Source: Serilophus lunatus
Lineage: Eukaryota > Chordata > Aves > Passeriformes > Eurylaimidae
DNA: 64,000 nt
Assembly: GCA_013399895.1 (NCBI GenBank)
Contig: VXBA01001642.1
Span: 484,619-548,618, forward strand
Reading direction: 5' to 3'
Made by a program: the position numbers and the translations under genes. Positions 13,047 through 26,712 of this stretch are shown one piece after another (the first letter of the stretch is position 1; every line of letters begins with the position of its first letter). A model generated the notes under the pieces. The model made no database searches and was not told where the DNA came from. It worked only from the letters and a program-made list of their open reading frames with translations.

Positions 13047-15589
13047 AATTAACAACCACAAGTGTAGATATATCTATATGAGTAAGAATTTCAAAGGGAA
13101 AAAGTTTTTGTCTTTTCTATCTGATAGTTGTTGCCTTTTAGAGCTATTCTGGGAAATGACTGGATATAACTGCAGGAATTAGTAATTTTGACCATCTGAA
13201 AGTAATGTCTTTTAAAGGAACCCCATAGTTTGAAGGCAGGCTCACAACTTTCATGGATGAAGAACTAATCTATCTTACTATTCAGTAAGACTAAGGTGTT
13301 TTAATAAAGCTCTGAGAAATAATACTAGTAAAATAAGTAAACCTTGGTCACAATTTATGTAATTTTCAACATTCTTCTAATGCCAGTCCTCATGAATCTA
13401 GTGCTGATGAGCCCCAGAAATCAACTATTTCAGACAGATTTAGAAGAAATTTAGCTAGCAACTTCAGAAAAGTAAAATTTTAATTTCCTAGTATTTGGTT
13501 CTTAATTTCCATTCTGCAGAGTACAGGACTTTAAAGAACTACGATAACAACATCCATTGTGTATAATATGGAAAGAATGTATATAAGTAACAAATGAAAT
13601 TGCTGACGCATCAGAACTCAAGTATTTTTTGTTAGCCCATAAATATTCTTACAACTCAAAAACTGCTTAGAAGTCAACAGAAATCTCTATCTGTAGGAAG
13701 AGAAATCTGTCTTTATGAATATAGATGACAAGAGACAATGGACAACTTGTGAACAGGAAATTCTGCTGGAATTTCAGAGCTGAAAGTCATTAAGGGGACT
13801 CATCTTACTGAGATGCAGACATTTCCAGAGGATCCAAAAAACCCTACTTTATATTGCCTAAGACAGCTTCTTCCCTTTCTTCCCAGTATTTCATTTACTA
13901 TTTGCTGCAGGATTATTTCTCACCTCAAATGTAATCAAACATGAAAGCTGCTGATCAATATTGTAAACAGATGATTAGTGTCTTGTGACTGCCAAAGAAC
14001 TGTTAATGAATCTCAATACAAGATGTTGAAGTAGGGATACGAGATAAAATAATTGAATTGAGGAAGATAATAAAACCAGGTAATTCCTTCAGTTTAAAAG
14101 GCAAATATTGCCAGAGCTCCTTAAATAGAAAGACATTATTTGCACTCATCTCAGCAATGGTAGGAAATGCATTTCTTTGGATTAATTAAAATCAAACAAC
14201 CCCCAACTGCAGCATTGTCTACCGAAGTAATACACGAAACTAATGAGTTTGGTCACTGATGTTGGAACCCTCCAACCTGCAACAACTGAGGCAAGACCAC
14301 CATGCATGTCCCCAAGGAACCTCCCTGCACCTTCTCTCCCAGTTTCTTTCAGATATTTCTTATGCTATAGAGCCTTTCAGAGCCACCACAGGGCCACCAG
14401 CAGCCTCCATGGAAGATGACACGGTTGTTACGAGAATAAAAATGACCTACTGGATGTTACAACTGGCAGAATTAAAATATGAACTAACTTAACTCGATCA
14501 GGAGAGAAAACTTCTGATAGATACAGGCAAACTGTGAGCAAGGCCTCGAAACAAAGACAATTCAGACAAGAGCTTTGGTTGCCTTCTGTTACAAAACCCA
14601 TCCAACTTCAAAATGAAACATAAATACTATCTTCTAAACACTTTTAATTTCTAGGGAAATTTCATTGCTCAGACAGTCTTGCTTCCTGTGAATGACTGAA
14701 AGAGATGGCTGGGCCACTAACACATACCGGCTATTCCCGACTCTTCAAAGATCTCCTTGAAGGACACCGGGAACAGAGGCATTGAGGACTATACCCTTTA
14801 AGCTGTCATGATTTTCTGAGGACTGAAGGCAGCAAAATCGCCAGTGGTTACTTTTAGTTAAACAAACACAACCCAAATGTTTCTTCCTCCTATACACTCA
14901 TTGATCCATTGTTCATCATCTGCAGCTTTTTTAATTTTCTAGGTTGAAATGCACTAGCGAGGCAAAGAGCCTTTTTCATTATTTTCACCAAAGACCTTTT
15001 CTGCAGTTAAACCAGAAAACGTATGCAAACAACAGAAATTAAATTCTTTATCAGTCGTAGCATGTCCAAACCTTAACACTGTGAAATAGTTCAATATATC
15101 TGCGGAATACCTACATTTAAAGGAAAAAATAAATTTTCAAGTATATAAAGGAAAAGCTGTTTTATTTCCACGGGAAAAAAAAAGTATTGACTTGCAGAAT
15201 TCAAGACTTCAAACAGTTCTTCGATCTGTCACGCTGGGTGTATGACACATTTGGTTAAACATAAATGCTTTTCCTCATATAGAGTTGTTTCTCTTCAAGC
15301 TGTGGCTTTCTTATCTATCTTTTATAGACTGAGGTTTATTTTTAATGCAATATAATTTAATTAAACAAACATCTGATATACATTTTAAGCTATTCATACA
15401 GATAAGCTCATGACAGATTCAATATGTAAGACGAGGAAATTAATGTAAAAACTGCTTTCAGTACTTGCTGTCTATAGCATCACACTTTGAAATACTTAAA
15501 AATGTATTTATTTCACCTATTATTCTTATGTTAGACTACTCCCTCAACACAGATCAAGCATGCTGCTGCTGTCTCTTGAACAACTATCA

Positions 15590-15701
15590 AAAATGTAGAA
15601 AAAATGCTGGCTTCTCAAACATCATTTTAGTACAACAGCAGTTGTACTTCTGTTGATGGTGAGTGCTGTGGGCATCTATGAATACATTTTTTCTACATTT
15701 T
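15590..15701. repeat. Long stem-loop: 17-base perfect inverted repeat with inner hairpin
   Basis: AAAATGTAGAAAAAATG at 15590-15606 is the exact reverse complement of 15685-15701. Inside the 78-base loop lies a second perfect hairpin, AGTACAAC (15629-15636) and GTTGTACT (15641-15648), with a four-base loop. The structure resembles a MITE remnant or a structured RNA segment; it has no recognised family. Confidence 0.85.
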
Positions 15702-16559
15702 CAGTAGAAACAAGTTGACAAACACACTGCCCCTGTTTACTAACAACAGCTACAGGATCCATATAGCTACACAGCACATAAACACAAAATGTAGATGTGT
15801 GAGGAAACCTTAAAATAACATAAATAAACATAGTTCTATTGCCAGTAATTGGTCCATGGTCATAACTCTTTATTATACACTTTTAAATTACAAGTCAAAG
15901 CTGATAGTCCCTTGATGCACAATTACTACCTGGTTCATTACTAGATATACTTCTAATGGTATGATCTGGTAAACTAGAAGTTATGTATTATCAAGAGAAT
16001 ACTGAGAAATGGTTTCCCTTTTAGAAGCAAGTGACAAGAGAAACAAGATAAACAGATCTGCTTCTACTGAATTAAACTGGCTTGCAGGATTCAGGAGACA
16101 ATTTGCTTTCTTTGGTGAAGCAACAGGCAGCCATAATATGTACTACTGTATTTGTCATGTTTCACTTATATAAATTATGAAGACTCATTCTAAAATAGAT
16201 GTCAAAGATCAGACATCTATCTGAGCCAACTCAATATAGTTCATCAAAAATGCTAAGTAGCTCTTGTCAACTGACTTTAGGTAAGCTGAGGGAACCAAAC
16301 ATTTCCAAAAGGAAAACTGCATTTAGTTCCAAAAAGTACTGTAGACAACAAATTGCAACAGAATAGAACTACAAATGTATAAAGCAATATCATTAAATAA
16401 ATGCTTTGAAATTAAATAGATATCCTTGTTATGTAACAGCAATAAGAATAGAGTTGCTACATATCAAAAAACCCCCAAAATTTTTACAGTAAAGTTGCAA
16501 ACTGTTTTGACTTCTTTTTACTTGTCTGTGTGTTTTTTTGATTTTTTTGTTTGGGGTTT

Positions 16560-16578
16560 GGGTTAGGGTTAGGGTTAG
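16560..16578 (+). repeat. Interstitial telomere-type repeat, three units
   Basis: The bases read GGGTTAGGGTTAGGGTTAG, the vertebrate telomere unit TTAGGG in a short interstitial tract. They are preceded by a G/T-rich TTTGGGGTTTG segment and followed by GTTGGTTGGTTGGG. Confidence 0.9.
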
Positions 16579-16594
16579 TTGGTTGGTTGGGTTT

Positions 16595-16596
<2 letters not shown>

Positions 16597-16626
<30 letters not shown>
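16597..16626 (+). repeat. (GT)15 microsatellite
   Basis: Fifteen uninterrupted GT units, 18 bases after the telomere-type tract. The two probably expanded within one G/T-rich low-complexity segment. Confidence 0.98.
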
Positions 16627-16629
<3 letters not shown>

Positions 16630-17789
16630 GTTTTCTTTTTCTGCTTAGAGGCAGATATGACTTGTGTATCACGAAGTCTTGCTAGAATACACCTGATTAG
16701 TGTGTGAGAAATTAATAACTGTAAAATAGCAGCAGTGTGAGGGCCAAACCCTAATGTGAATGCAAATTCTTCATAGGAGTGAGCTTCTGATAGCTAAACT
16801 GCATCATTCAAAAAGAAAGTAGGATGACAATGGTGGAAAAACTCCTTTGGTCAGAATACATGGCTATGCTACCTTGACAGATCAACACAGATACACTGTA
16901 TTCATACACTATGTGAATTTAGGAGATACAATTCAACTGGCATTATATTTTCATACATTATGCTCCCTGTGACTGTAACAACTTCAAATATTTTTGTGAA
17001 GTGGTGACATTTATCAGTACTACATATTTATATATGCGTTTTATACATGCACATATAAAAACAATTGATCCTTGTTAAATTTTAGTCCTTAAGATATATC
17101 TCTTTGCAAACATAATCCACAGTTACTGATTTTTAAATGCTATTGAACAATGTACCTTACTGTGACTTTTAGAATGACTAAAACAACCTTCTGTATAAAA
17201 TAAAATTGTTCTCAATTAGTGTAATATAAATCGGGTACATCCTAAAATGCAGAGTTAACCTTCTGACTGGGAAATTTTCTGCTTGCAGATTTACAGCCAC
17301 ATTATCAACTTCCAAATGTAATTCATTGCTATAGCACATTGTATTAGTATGTAGCAACTAATACTATCTACTCATTATGTCCTTAGTAAAATGTAAGGGG
17401 AAATTTTCAGGAACAAAGTTAGAAAACTACAGTGTCTGGCAGATCTCACAGAAACAGTTGCTGTATGACTGCATCAGTAGACTACATGTCACAAAACTTA
17501 GACATATCCATCTTGAAGTCCTTTAGTTAAAACACTTAGGATAAAACATTGAAGCCTGAAAGTCTTTCCACTCCTTATTTTGCTACTCAGATCTTAACAA
17601 AAATCAGAAATAAGATGTATTTTTAAAGTTAGCATAAGCATGATTAGCACATCTATTTGCATATCGACATTCAAACTGCTCTTCCACACACATCCAGAAT
17701 ATTTAGTGTCAGCACTAACAACTCTTGAAGTCTTTGAAGAGAAGTATGCACTTTATTTGCGGATGCACTGACTTTTCCCTAATGGTTTG

Positions 17790-18035
17790 TAAACCCAGGG
17801 CTGTCAAGCCAAACCACCGAGATACCTGAGCCAGAAGACGACAGAGGCCACTCCTGGCATTCCCTGGAAATCGGCCACTCCCCACATGGAGCCGCTCCCC
17901 CGCTTTCCGAAGGCCACTGCTCAGAAAAGGCAGCAATGGGTACCCACAACCCTCGCCGCCTGTCTCAGTCCTGTGGTGCGAGCCCAGCCGGGGGCAGCAT
18001 GAGAAACAGGAGAGAGATGGGGACAGCACAGGGCT
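17790..18035. promoter_or_regulatory. GC- and CpG-rich patch in intron 4
   Basis: Roughly eleven CpG dinucleotides fall in about 240 bases, with GC well above the surroundings. A 104-codon minus-strand frame (18029-17715) crosses it but has no recognised domain. It could be an intronic regulatory element or the scar of a GC-rich retroposon; composition is the only evidence. Confidence 0.3.
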
Positions 18036-21000
18036 GGGGTGTCCAAGCTTTCTCTGGGCACTGACAGTACCAAGGAAAACACAAGCTGATGCATCTGAAC
18101 AGACTATGTTTGACCCGATTTAGTGTCAAACCCTTTAACAGAGATTAATCAAACACATCACTAAATAACGGGACAACAGATCCCATTCTCTTTGAATTTA
18201 AAGAACCACTTGGAATTCTTACAATGTATGAAAAACCCCTATTTTTAGTAAGTTATTGAAGTTCTACACTGATATCCCACAGAAGACAAGTGTTTTCCTT
18301 TGGCCTTTCTAAGTATAAACAGTAAGAAAAACTCCTGTGCACTTCCAAAGTGACTCAAGCACAGGTCACCAAGTACTTCAGCTGCAACCGAAGCATGTCA
18401 CACCTCTATACTAAATCATTACACTCGTTTTTTAGATGACTAAGTTTATCTGGGATTATATATCTTGCTTACATTGCCCAGACAGTCAGGGCAAGCATAT
18501 AATGGTGTCCGAATGCATCTTTGCCAGCATATAACTTGATTCTTTGCTGAAAGAAACACATTATGCTTTTGCCTTTCTTCAAGAGTTTAACTTTATCTGT
18601 CTCTGAAACCTTTGTTTATAAATTATTTTAACAAATAAGCAGTCTTATTGTTACCTGGATCACCACAGAAATAATAAAAAGATGGGAACTTGTGTATTTC
18701 CATCCATTTTATTAACTATTCTGTTAGCTGAAAACTACTAAATATTCTATCAGAGCCATCAGGTCTAGTCCTTCATCTTTTTCATTTTCTGAAGAGTTTA
18801 GACCCATGCACTCTATGAATTTGCTATAGCACTGTAAGAATTTTTTTTAAAAAATATTTTTCCTAATGTTCCTATTTCAGTATTTAAGATAAACTATAAA
18901 GTAATAATCAAATTATGTTTTCAGAAGTACATTACACTACTGAAAATACCCGTTCATGGTGGGAAATTTGGAATAAACAACTGGACAGAAATTACACAAG
19001 TCCCTGTTGGCATAGTCAACATAAGCAGGTTAAATAAATGGCTGGATTCTATTTTTTGCAACTGAAGAACAGTACAAATATGAAATGAGAATATTTCTGC
19101 CACATCCCTTGTCATTGACAAACTAACCCCTAACCCAATCCCCAAAACTAACCAACCAAAGCACAAATGCTTTGGCTTTTCAAAAGGCAGAGACCTGCAC
19201 ACTGAGAGGGCGTCTCATCACAGCCACACTGCAGATTTTCATGCAATAACCCTAACAAACTACCTAAGAAAATTTCAGTAGTATCCATAATGGGTTTTGT
19301 AGACGACTGGGGAAAAATCAGTTCTGCTTATGAAACATTTTTTATATTAAACTTAATATATTTGAGACAGATTCCTCAAACCACTGAAATTATGAGCAAC
19401 AGGTTAATGAGAGATAATTGTAACACTTGACTGTGGTGTACTAGGAAAAAAAAATAGTTATTGCCAAAGACAAATCAGATTTTCTCACTGGAACATCCTG
19501 GGGAGCAGAAGATTGCCTAATAAAGGACTTTGCCTGACAAAAGGAGTAGAAGCTTTAAAGAGAAGTTCTTCCCTGCTTTCTTGAGGAAAAGGGTAGGTAG
19601 CATGTGTGGCAAAGAGGAACAGTAAACAAGGCAGGCACTGTGAAGGAAAGTTTCCTTCTCTTCTGGAGGATAAGCCAGCATCAAGGACAGCAGAAGGAGA
19701 AGCAAGAATCTTACAGGGATCTGCCTTCAGCTGAGCAAATCTTCCAGTCCAGATAGGAACACCTGATGGGAAGGTGCACACTGCAATGACTGTTTTGGTC
19801 CAGGTTTGTTTTGTTTCCTTTTTTTCCCACAAGCTAAAGCACAGGTTTTGGGGAAAAATTTTCTTAGATCTACACATGCATGCTCTTTGAGAAACTGCCT
19901 GAAGAAATGACTATACTTCAGTTTCTATCAGATGTAACAATTGCCCAACCAAAGAAAGAAATCTTTGAAACACTCCTCAGGAAGGCGTTCAGGTTTGACA
20001 TTTGAACGGTATGAACATTATAAATCAGCGGCATATTTCAACCTTCAGAACATTTCTCTCATATTTCTAAAGCTCCTAGGATTTGGATGAGATCTAGCCT
20101 ACAACCAGTTATTTGGCAGATCTTTAGTACCAGCTAGTGAGCAGGTTCCTACCATTAAGTGTGAATTTCACAGAGCTTCGCAGGCTCATCTCAGAACTAG
20201 GGATGCTGACACAACCTGTCTGGTGCCCAAGGGTTGATGGACCAGGGAAAGACAAGAAGCAGCTGACCCACATGCTCTCTGTGCAGGGAGCACAAGTAAA
20301 TTCATAACAGATCAATCAATGGTGCTTCCACAGGGTATGGAGAACCAGGTGGGCTCTGCCACAGGGCAGGGCAACAAGTTCTGCATGGAAAGGGTGACAG
20401 TGATAGACAGATACACCATGACAGTGAGGATCCAGGGGAGAAGCAGGTGTGTAACTGACCTCCCAGTCAAGCTGTAGAAAAAACAAATCACTGGAAGTCT
20501 TCTCAGGTGGAGAACTCCCCCACCATATCATGCTAGCTCTCAAGCAAGACATATGTTTTCAATGTGATTTGAATTGATGTACTGTTGAAAACCAGGTTAC
20601 CCTGACATAAGGAATAGCTGGAAGGTCATTTTTTATTCTAAAGTGGTTATCTATTGCACTATACAGCTGGGAGGAGAAGGAGAAGAGAGAGTTTGGAGAG
20701 AAATAAAGCATTCAAAATAATTGTAATAGGAGAAAAAAAACTACTCCTAACAGGAAATTAAGCATTATTAAGAGGAACGTTTGAAACTTGAAGGAAAAAA
20801 GGTCAGTTTTAAGAATTAATTTATTCACTTTACAAGAATTCACAGCCATCACAGCTGACCCTCTAGCAATTATAAAAGCACCCTAACTGATGCTGTCTTG
20901 TGACTTCTACAGTATTTTGCAAAAAAGCATAACCTGAAAGAGTGATTTTCAATTATTTTTCTCTAGCATACAAAAATCTTTCTTTTTCAGCTTCTGATAT

Positions 21001-24000
21001 ACTGAAGATTTCCCAATCAACTAAGTCTTTTAATGTGGAACAAATTTCACTTGAGCTGTATTGGTGTGTGTAACTCTCTTAAAATTTGTAGCAGTTATTC
21101 TGATTACATATTGAAAGGGAGAATGGAACAAATGTGTAAATTTGGTTATAATGGTTTATCTTCAGATTTTAACAATGTAAAGTATTGAGGGGAAAACAAA
21201 AGAACAGCAAGAGACAAGCAAGAGCTTCTCAGAATATGTCAATAGTGAATGGAGTCACTGAAACAATTTGTTTTCTTCACAATTTTATGAACATCCAATT
21301 AATCTGGCAGAGTATGCCATAACTCTGCTTCCTTGCTGATAACGGAGAAAATTTTCAGTAGTTAAAGTAGGGAAAATAAAAGGAAAAAACACCTGTAAGC
21401 AGTCTATGATTTTCAACATTCAGGATGGAAGTGAATCTCTGCTCTGTAAATCAGCTTCAGCACCTAAGCATCACCCTTACAGTAATTAAGGGAAAAGCAC
21501 TCATAGGACCAGTGGTCCTCTGGAATTAGCATGGCAGGTAATGGTGTTGGATCTTAAGAGATTTAGTGCTGGAGTTGTAGTTGTAGACCTGTCCTTATAG
21601 TTCTCCGATAGTCAAATGGCAGAAAAAAGTGTTCTTAATAAAAGCACTCTAGTTGAGAGGGACTGAAAGGTCTACACTCATTTCTGCCTATGACTCTTAA
21701 CAGTGCTCTCTGTAAAAAAAACAACACCCCAAAATCCAAGTATTTGGTACCCAGAGTGTTCGGTTCTCCCTATGTTATGGGTTTTTAAAGTCAGTTTTAT
21801 TTCGTTTTAGCTCACAATTATAATCTATCTCCATTTTATCGACTGGGCTTTAAGGTATTTTTAGACTTTTTAACTTGTATCATCAGTAGTCAAACTAAAA
21901 GAAACTATCCTTCATTTTGTAACACTAGAGATAAAGAAAATTATTTTACACAATAGTCTGTGTTGCTAATCCTAAAGGCCAAAATGTACCTACTGTTTTC
22001 TTCCTACTGCCAAATTCTATCTCACTTTTGAAACACTAATTTAAAAATATTCCTTAATTATTTACCATTGAACTGCTTTTCCTCTTCTGACTTGCCATTT
22101 CAAAAGTTAGCACTATTTAATACAACACAAATCAAAATTCAGCTGCAGCTAAAAATGACATTTTTCTCAATTTGGCAACACCACCGCATGAGAAGAATGT
22201 AAGCAGTATCTTGATTTCCATATATGCTTGCATAAAGACAAAGCAAACATTTTGTAAAACTTTCACAGAATACCCAACCTAGCAACTTCTAATCATCCTA
22301 AATGAACCACACACATAACTGCAAAAATGCACTCGGTGGAATGTACACATGCTTACACAAGTAGATTATTATGAATACTATCAGTAAGAATGATAATTTG
22401 CAAATGATTAAACTGCAGAGATAAATAGAAGGTTGATTTTTATAACTTGATTCTGGCTTTGCCCAAAAGGATTGATGATGAGCTGGTACAAATGTCAAAT
22501 AAAGTCAAGAATCCCCATTTTAGGCATCTATTTATTTCAACAAAATTCCTAAGAGATACTCCGTTTATAAGAATTAATATTTTCTATGGTCAAGGAATTT
22601 TGAAACTATTCTTTATATGAACATAACTTATTTATTTTTATTCAGTTTCTCATACAAAACTTGAGGCCTTATTTATGCAGTAGTTTTATTTAAGGCTATG
22701 TTTTTCTTGGGAGTAATAAACAGGAATGCTCTTATATTTTTTCACATTATTCTCTCAGCCTATCCTAGATCCAACACTCATAGCCTCATCCTGAGAAATG
22801 TATCATGATTATTCTACAATAGATGTTCCTCTGCTATTTTAATTTTCTATCTTCTTTGGTAGAATGAAGTCCAGAAAAATCATTTTCCACCCTGCCCTTT
22901 ACATGTTGTTACAATCCTTGATACAGTAAAACTCAAGACTATGGAATCACCTATGGAAGTATGCAGCACGTAAATGATTACAAATCAGCACAACACATCA
23001 GCATCCAGCCATGCAGCACGGGAGCCAAGACCCCACCCATTCCAAACTGGAGGCCCTGGGGTGTCGGCTGTGACTAGCTGAGGGTGAAAGTGTTTTCTAG
23101 CAAGTGAAAGGGATGAAGAGCGTGATATCTGACCTTGTTATTTCCTGGTTACTGCTCTTTGTTCTGAGGAAATGGGCATTTTAGCAGCATCAGCTCAAGT
23201 GAGCTCAGATTGTCTGCTTTTTATTGGATTGAGATGATTTTCCCTTGTAGAATAACCTTCATTTTCAGTTTGGACAGTAAAATGACACAACACCATGAAC
23301 TGCTGCTGCATTTGTTCCCTTTTCAGCAGTGAAGTCTTTTAAGAAACATGTGCTTAAAAAACCAGTATGTATATTTTATCTCAACATACATCAGAGTTAA
23401 GCCTATATTTACCATCAGAAATAGAGAAAGGGAATTCCTGCAAATCCAATCAGTTGCTGGTCCTGTCAGTCCTCTGGGAAAAGAAATCTCGCTTTGCCCT
23501 CTGACTGAGAACCAAGCAGAGCAGAAATCTGAATTTCCCAGATGAGTGCTCTGACTGTCTGTCTTGGAAGCTCTCCCTGGCTGTGGATTTAGCAGCCAGT
23601 TTTGTTAGGGAACACTTTTCCAAGTTTTCTTGGATTCTTAAAAAACCTATGGTTTCAATGAGTCAGCACTTCCAGATGAAAGGCTGCTGCACTGAAAAAT
23701 TAATGAGCAGCTGTATTTGTAACAAGCACTGAGATTATATTTATTAGTTTTGTAGTTGTGACTGAGCAGTTAGCTGTGTATGGCTTGACTGCTAGAACAT
23801 GCCCTCCTCCCCTCTAAGAGCATTTAGTATTTAAATCAGTAAGTTATCAAGAACTTTACAATTTTACCGATTCAAATAAAATGTCCTTTCAAGAACTTGT
23901 ATGTTGTTGATGTATTTGTGTGCTTAGGGAAAAGGGAAGTATTAAAACTTCAACATGAAATCAGTAATTTTCTTAGGGGTGCAAAATATAACACAGAAGA

Positions 24001-24387
24001 TAGAAAACAATACCCCACTGCGGTAAATAATCAAGGTATATTTAGAATAATTGAGCTGTTTTCTTTAATTTTGTAATGTTTAAATGCAGATAAACTGTAA
24101 AGGCCTTCAATTATTAGAATGCTTTTTTTAGAAGTATATGTAATTCTTGTTGTAAATCAAGCACTTACTCATAGCTTTCTCACTTTACAGTATAAAATGT
24201 TTATTCTGGATATGGTTGGCAGTATTTTCAGATCATTATCAAAGGTCTGTGTAAATATTTGAAATTTAAGACTGGATGTAAATTTTTGTGGACTTCAGAA
24301 TGCCATTCATAACCTGTCAGAAGACTCACTGAGACTATGTTAAGACATTCATCCTACTGCTCTGAAGAGCCAGGCAAAAGCTCCTGG
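18036..24387. other. Intron 4 stretch without recognised features except the 19.1-kb tract
   Basis: AT-rich intronic sequence. A less AT-rich segment at about 20.13-20.56 kb carries short minus-strand frames but matches no element I can name. Confidence 0.7.
19121..19162 (-). repeat. Degenerate telomere-like tract (CCCTAA orientation)
   Basis: CTAACCCCTAACCC is followed by AATCCCCAAAACTAACCAACC. Read on the minus strand it has the same order of motifs as the tract at 16.56 kb in part (TTGGTTGG, TTTTGGGG, GGGTTAGGGG), in opposite orientation. The units are imperfect. Confidence 0.5.
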
Positions 24388-24399
24388 TTGCCTAGGCAA
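24388..24399. promoter_or_regulatory. Candidate RFX X-box
   Basis: TTGCCTAGGCAA, preceded by G and followed by G, is a 12-base perfect palindrome fitting the X-box pattern GTTGCC-N2-GGCAAC at all but the last position. RFX factors control ciliary genes. Only the motif supports it. Confidence 0.25.
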
Positions 24400-26624
24400 G
24401 AGGGCAGCACACTGGCCATGTAGCTGGCAGACAAGAATGGACACCTCTAAACATGAAAAAAACACACCTCTCTACACTTGCAGCTCATAAAACCTACTAT
24501 TTGTGTCAGGACTAATTGAGGAGGAAGGACATCTGGTAATTTCAAAACACCATTTCAAAATCAGCGATGACACGCACACAGACCTAACACTACAGTCCCA
24601 TTCACACTGAATGTACAGGAATTACCTGACAATTGGTTGGTGCTTTAAGTGAAAAACACAGTCAGTCACTACAGAATTACTTTTTTTTTGTTGCTGAGAT
24701 GGACACGGATAAACAGAATCCCTGGTAACTTGTAACTGAATATAATACACGCATTCTGAGGTTACCGTAGGAAAACAATTCCTTAAGCAGCAATAATCCT
24801 TTTAAATTAAATCAGATTACAGTAGCTAAGTTAAGTGTAGCTTGTATCTCTGAAACATCTGTTATTACATAACTTTTAAATATATTTTAACTATATATTA
24901 AATCAGAGTATTCAGAAACATGGAATACACTACTACAAAAATAAAATCTGTCTAACCATACTTTTATGGAAAAAATCCCTCTAAATACAAATATCTCTTA
25001 CACTTCAGAAAAACAAAAACAACTGTGTCATGGCACATGAAAACACCATCCTGCACTTTCCCATATGACTGCCCTCTCAAGACAGCAACACAACATTTCT
25101 TCAACAATTGAGTTTCTGAAAGCAAATGTAGGTCCGCATTTTCTTACAAAGGTTTCCTTGCTACTAAAATAGCCCACTGCAGCAAAATCATGTTCAGGTT
25201 TCAAGAGTCTTTCTTCAACTGCAGTGGTACATAATGTTTTTTATGTGGTATTCTTGGAGCATGCATTGTCTGCAAACCAGAAGTGTGACACCTAAGTCTG
25301 AGTGTCATCCAAATTGAAAAGAAATGCTCAATACCCACACAGAAGACACCAGCTTACATGTTTTACTAAGAAAATAATGAAAAGTTATTTAGAGAAGTAC
25401 CATGGAAAAGCCCCATAGTTTTTTACACACACAAATAAAAAACTTGATTTATTCCAGAAAGATTCAAGAATATTTCTAAAAACTCCTTCCCATCCAATTC
25501 CTCTCTGTGCTGATAAATGGAGCAGTAAAAAAAAAGAACATGTATGGTATTGCTGTCACTGACCTAACATCAGTTAACAGAGTGAAGACGGCAATTAATG
25601 CAATTATTAATCTTACAGTGTTTTCTTTAGATTCCTAACACAGATTCTTCTAATCAACATGACCCTGATTTTCAAATTATTCTACAAAACACTTCAGCCA
25701 CAGTACACTATGGACTTCTGTACAGAAGGGATACTCTTAAATTTTCCACTCCCACAGAAATTAAACTTGTAAAAATTTACGCTCAAATCCTAATCTTTTC
25801 TTTTGCAAACTGTCACAGATTAATTCTCCTAAGGCTTAATTCCTGAAATAGTTTCATAGTTGATTACACTGTACCTGTACTTATCATCTATCAGTAATGC
25901 TGTAATGAAGAATACGAAAACCAAGAGAATTAAGAGTTTCCATTTTAATAAGAAATTAGTTAATGAAATGTAAACACCTCTTAAAAAAAGAAAAGAAAAA
26001 AGAGAAAGATTAACATTGTTGCCAGAACATTAAATGATCAATAAAAATTACTGTATCCATGCAGACCATCAAAGCAAACTTTTCCAGAATTGAATCGAAT
26101 GTTAGAGACTTAACTCTTATTTGGCATCACAAAACAACTGAAATAAGATTATTTCAGGTGTATGCAAACAACTGAAATTCTCAGCTCTTCATTTTCAAAG
26201 CATAAAAGAAATGGTTCTGCCCAGGAGAAATGAAAAGCAAAACGAAAACCTGAATAATAACATCTTGAAACCTAATTTGTAACAAGTTCTAAAGAAATCT
26301 ACCTACACTTGAAGGAAAAATGAACACAGCAACCTTCCCGGTGATTTGAAGTCAGATGACAAAACTGGTCAGCCAACCTCTGGACAAATTCTGAGCAGAG
26401 AGGCTCTGTTTGGCCCACACTATGAACGCCAGTGGTGAACTCTTTGAATCTGGAAGCAGCAGAAGCAGCAGCATGTCCATGGGCTCAGCAAATGATCACT
26501 GACCCCCTGATGGGAAATGCTACCAAAAACTTTGCTTCAGTCTGGTGATTGCAGTCTCCCAATATTCATGACTCCAAACCAGTCTTTTAGGCTTTGAAAA
26601 TGACTGAAAAAGATCCCAGAAAAC

Positions 26625-26712
26625 TGGTGCTGGATGGCCCTGCATTAGTACAGTGGCCTGGATCTGATGATCTCCAGAGGTCTCCTCCAACCTCCAAAAC
26701 TCTTTGAGGCAG
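26625..26712 (+). repeat. CR1 LINE fragment, 3' end
   Basis: The segment GGATCTGATGATCTCCAGAG followed by GTCTCCTCCAACCTCC matches the CR1 3' terminus, where a GATGATCTCCAGAGGTCCCTTCCAACC block precedes the ATTCTATG tail. The tail is degraded to AAAACTCTTTGAGG. The 5' limit is uncertain. Confidence 0.7.

Noticed and set aside
19343..19360. An 8-base AT palindrome with a two-base loop (TATATTAA/TTAATATA)
   Set aside because: Expected by chance in AT-rich DNA of this length.
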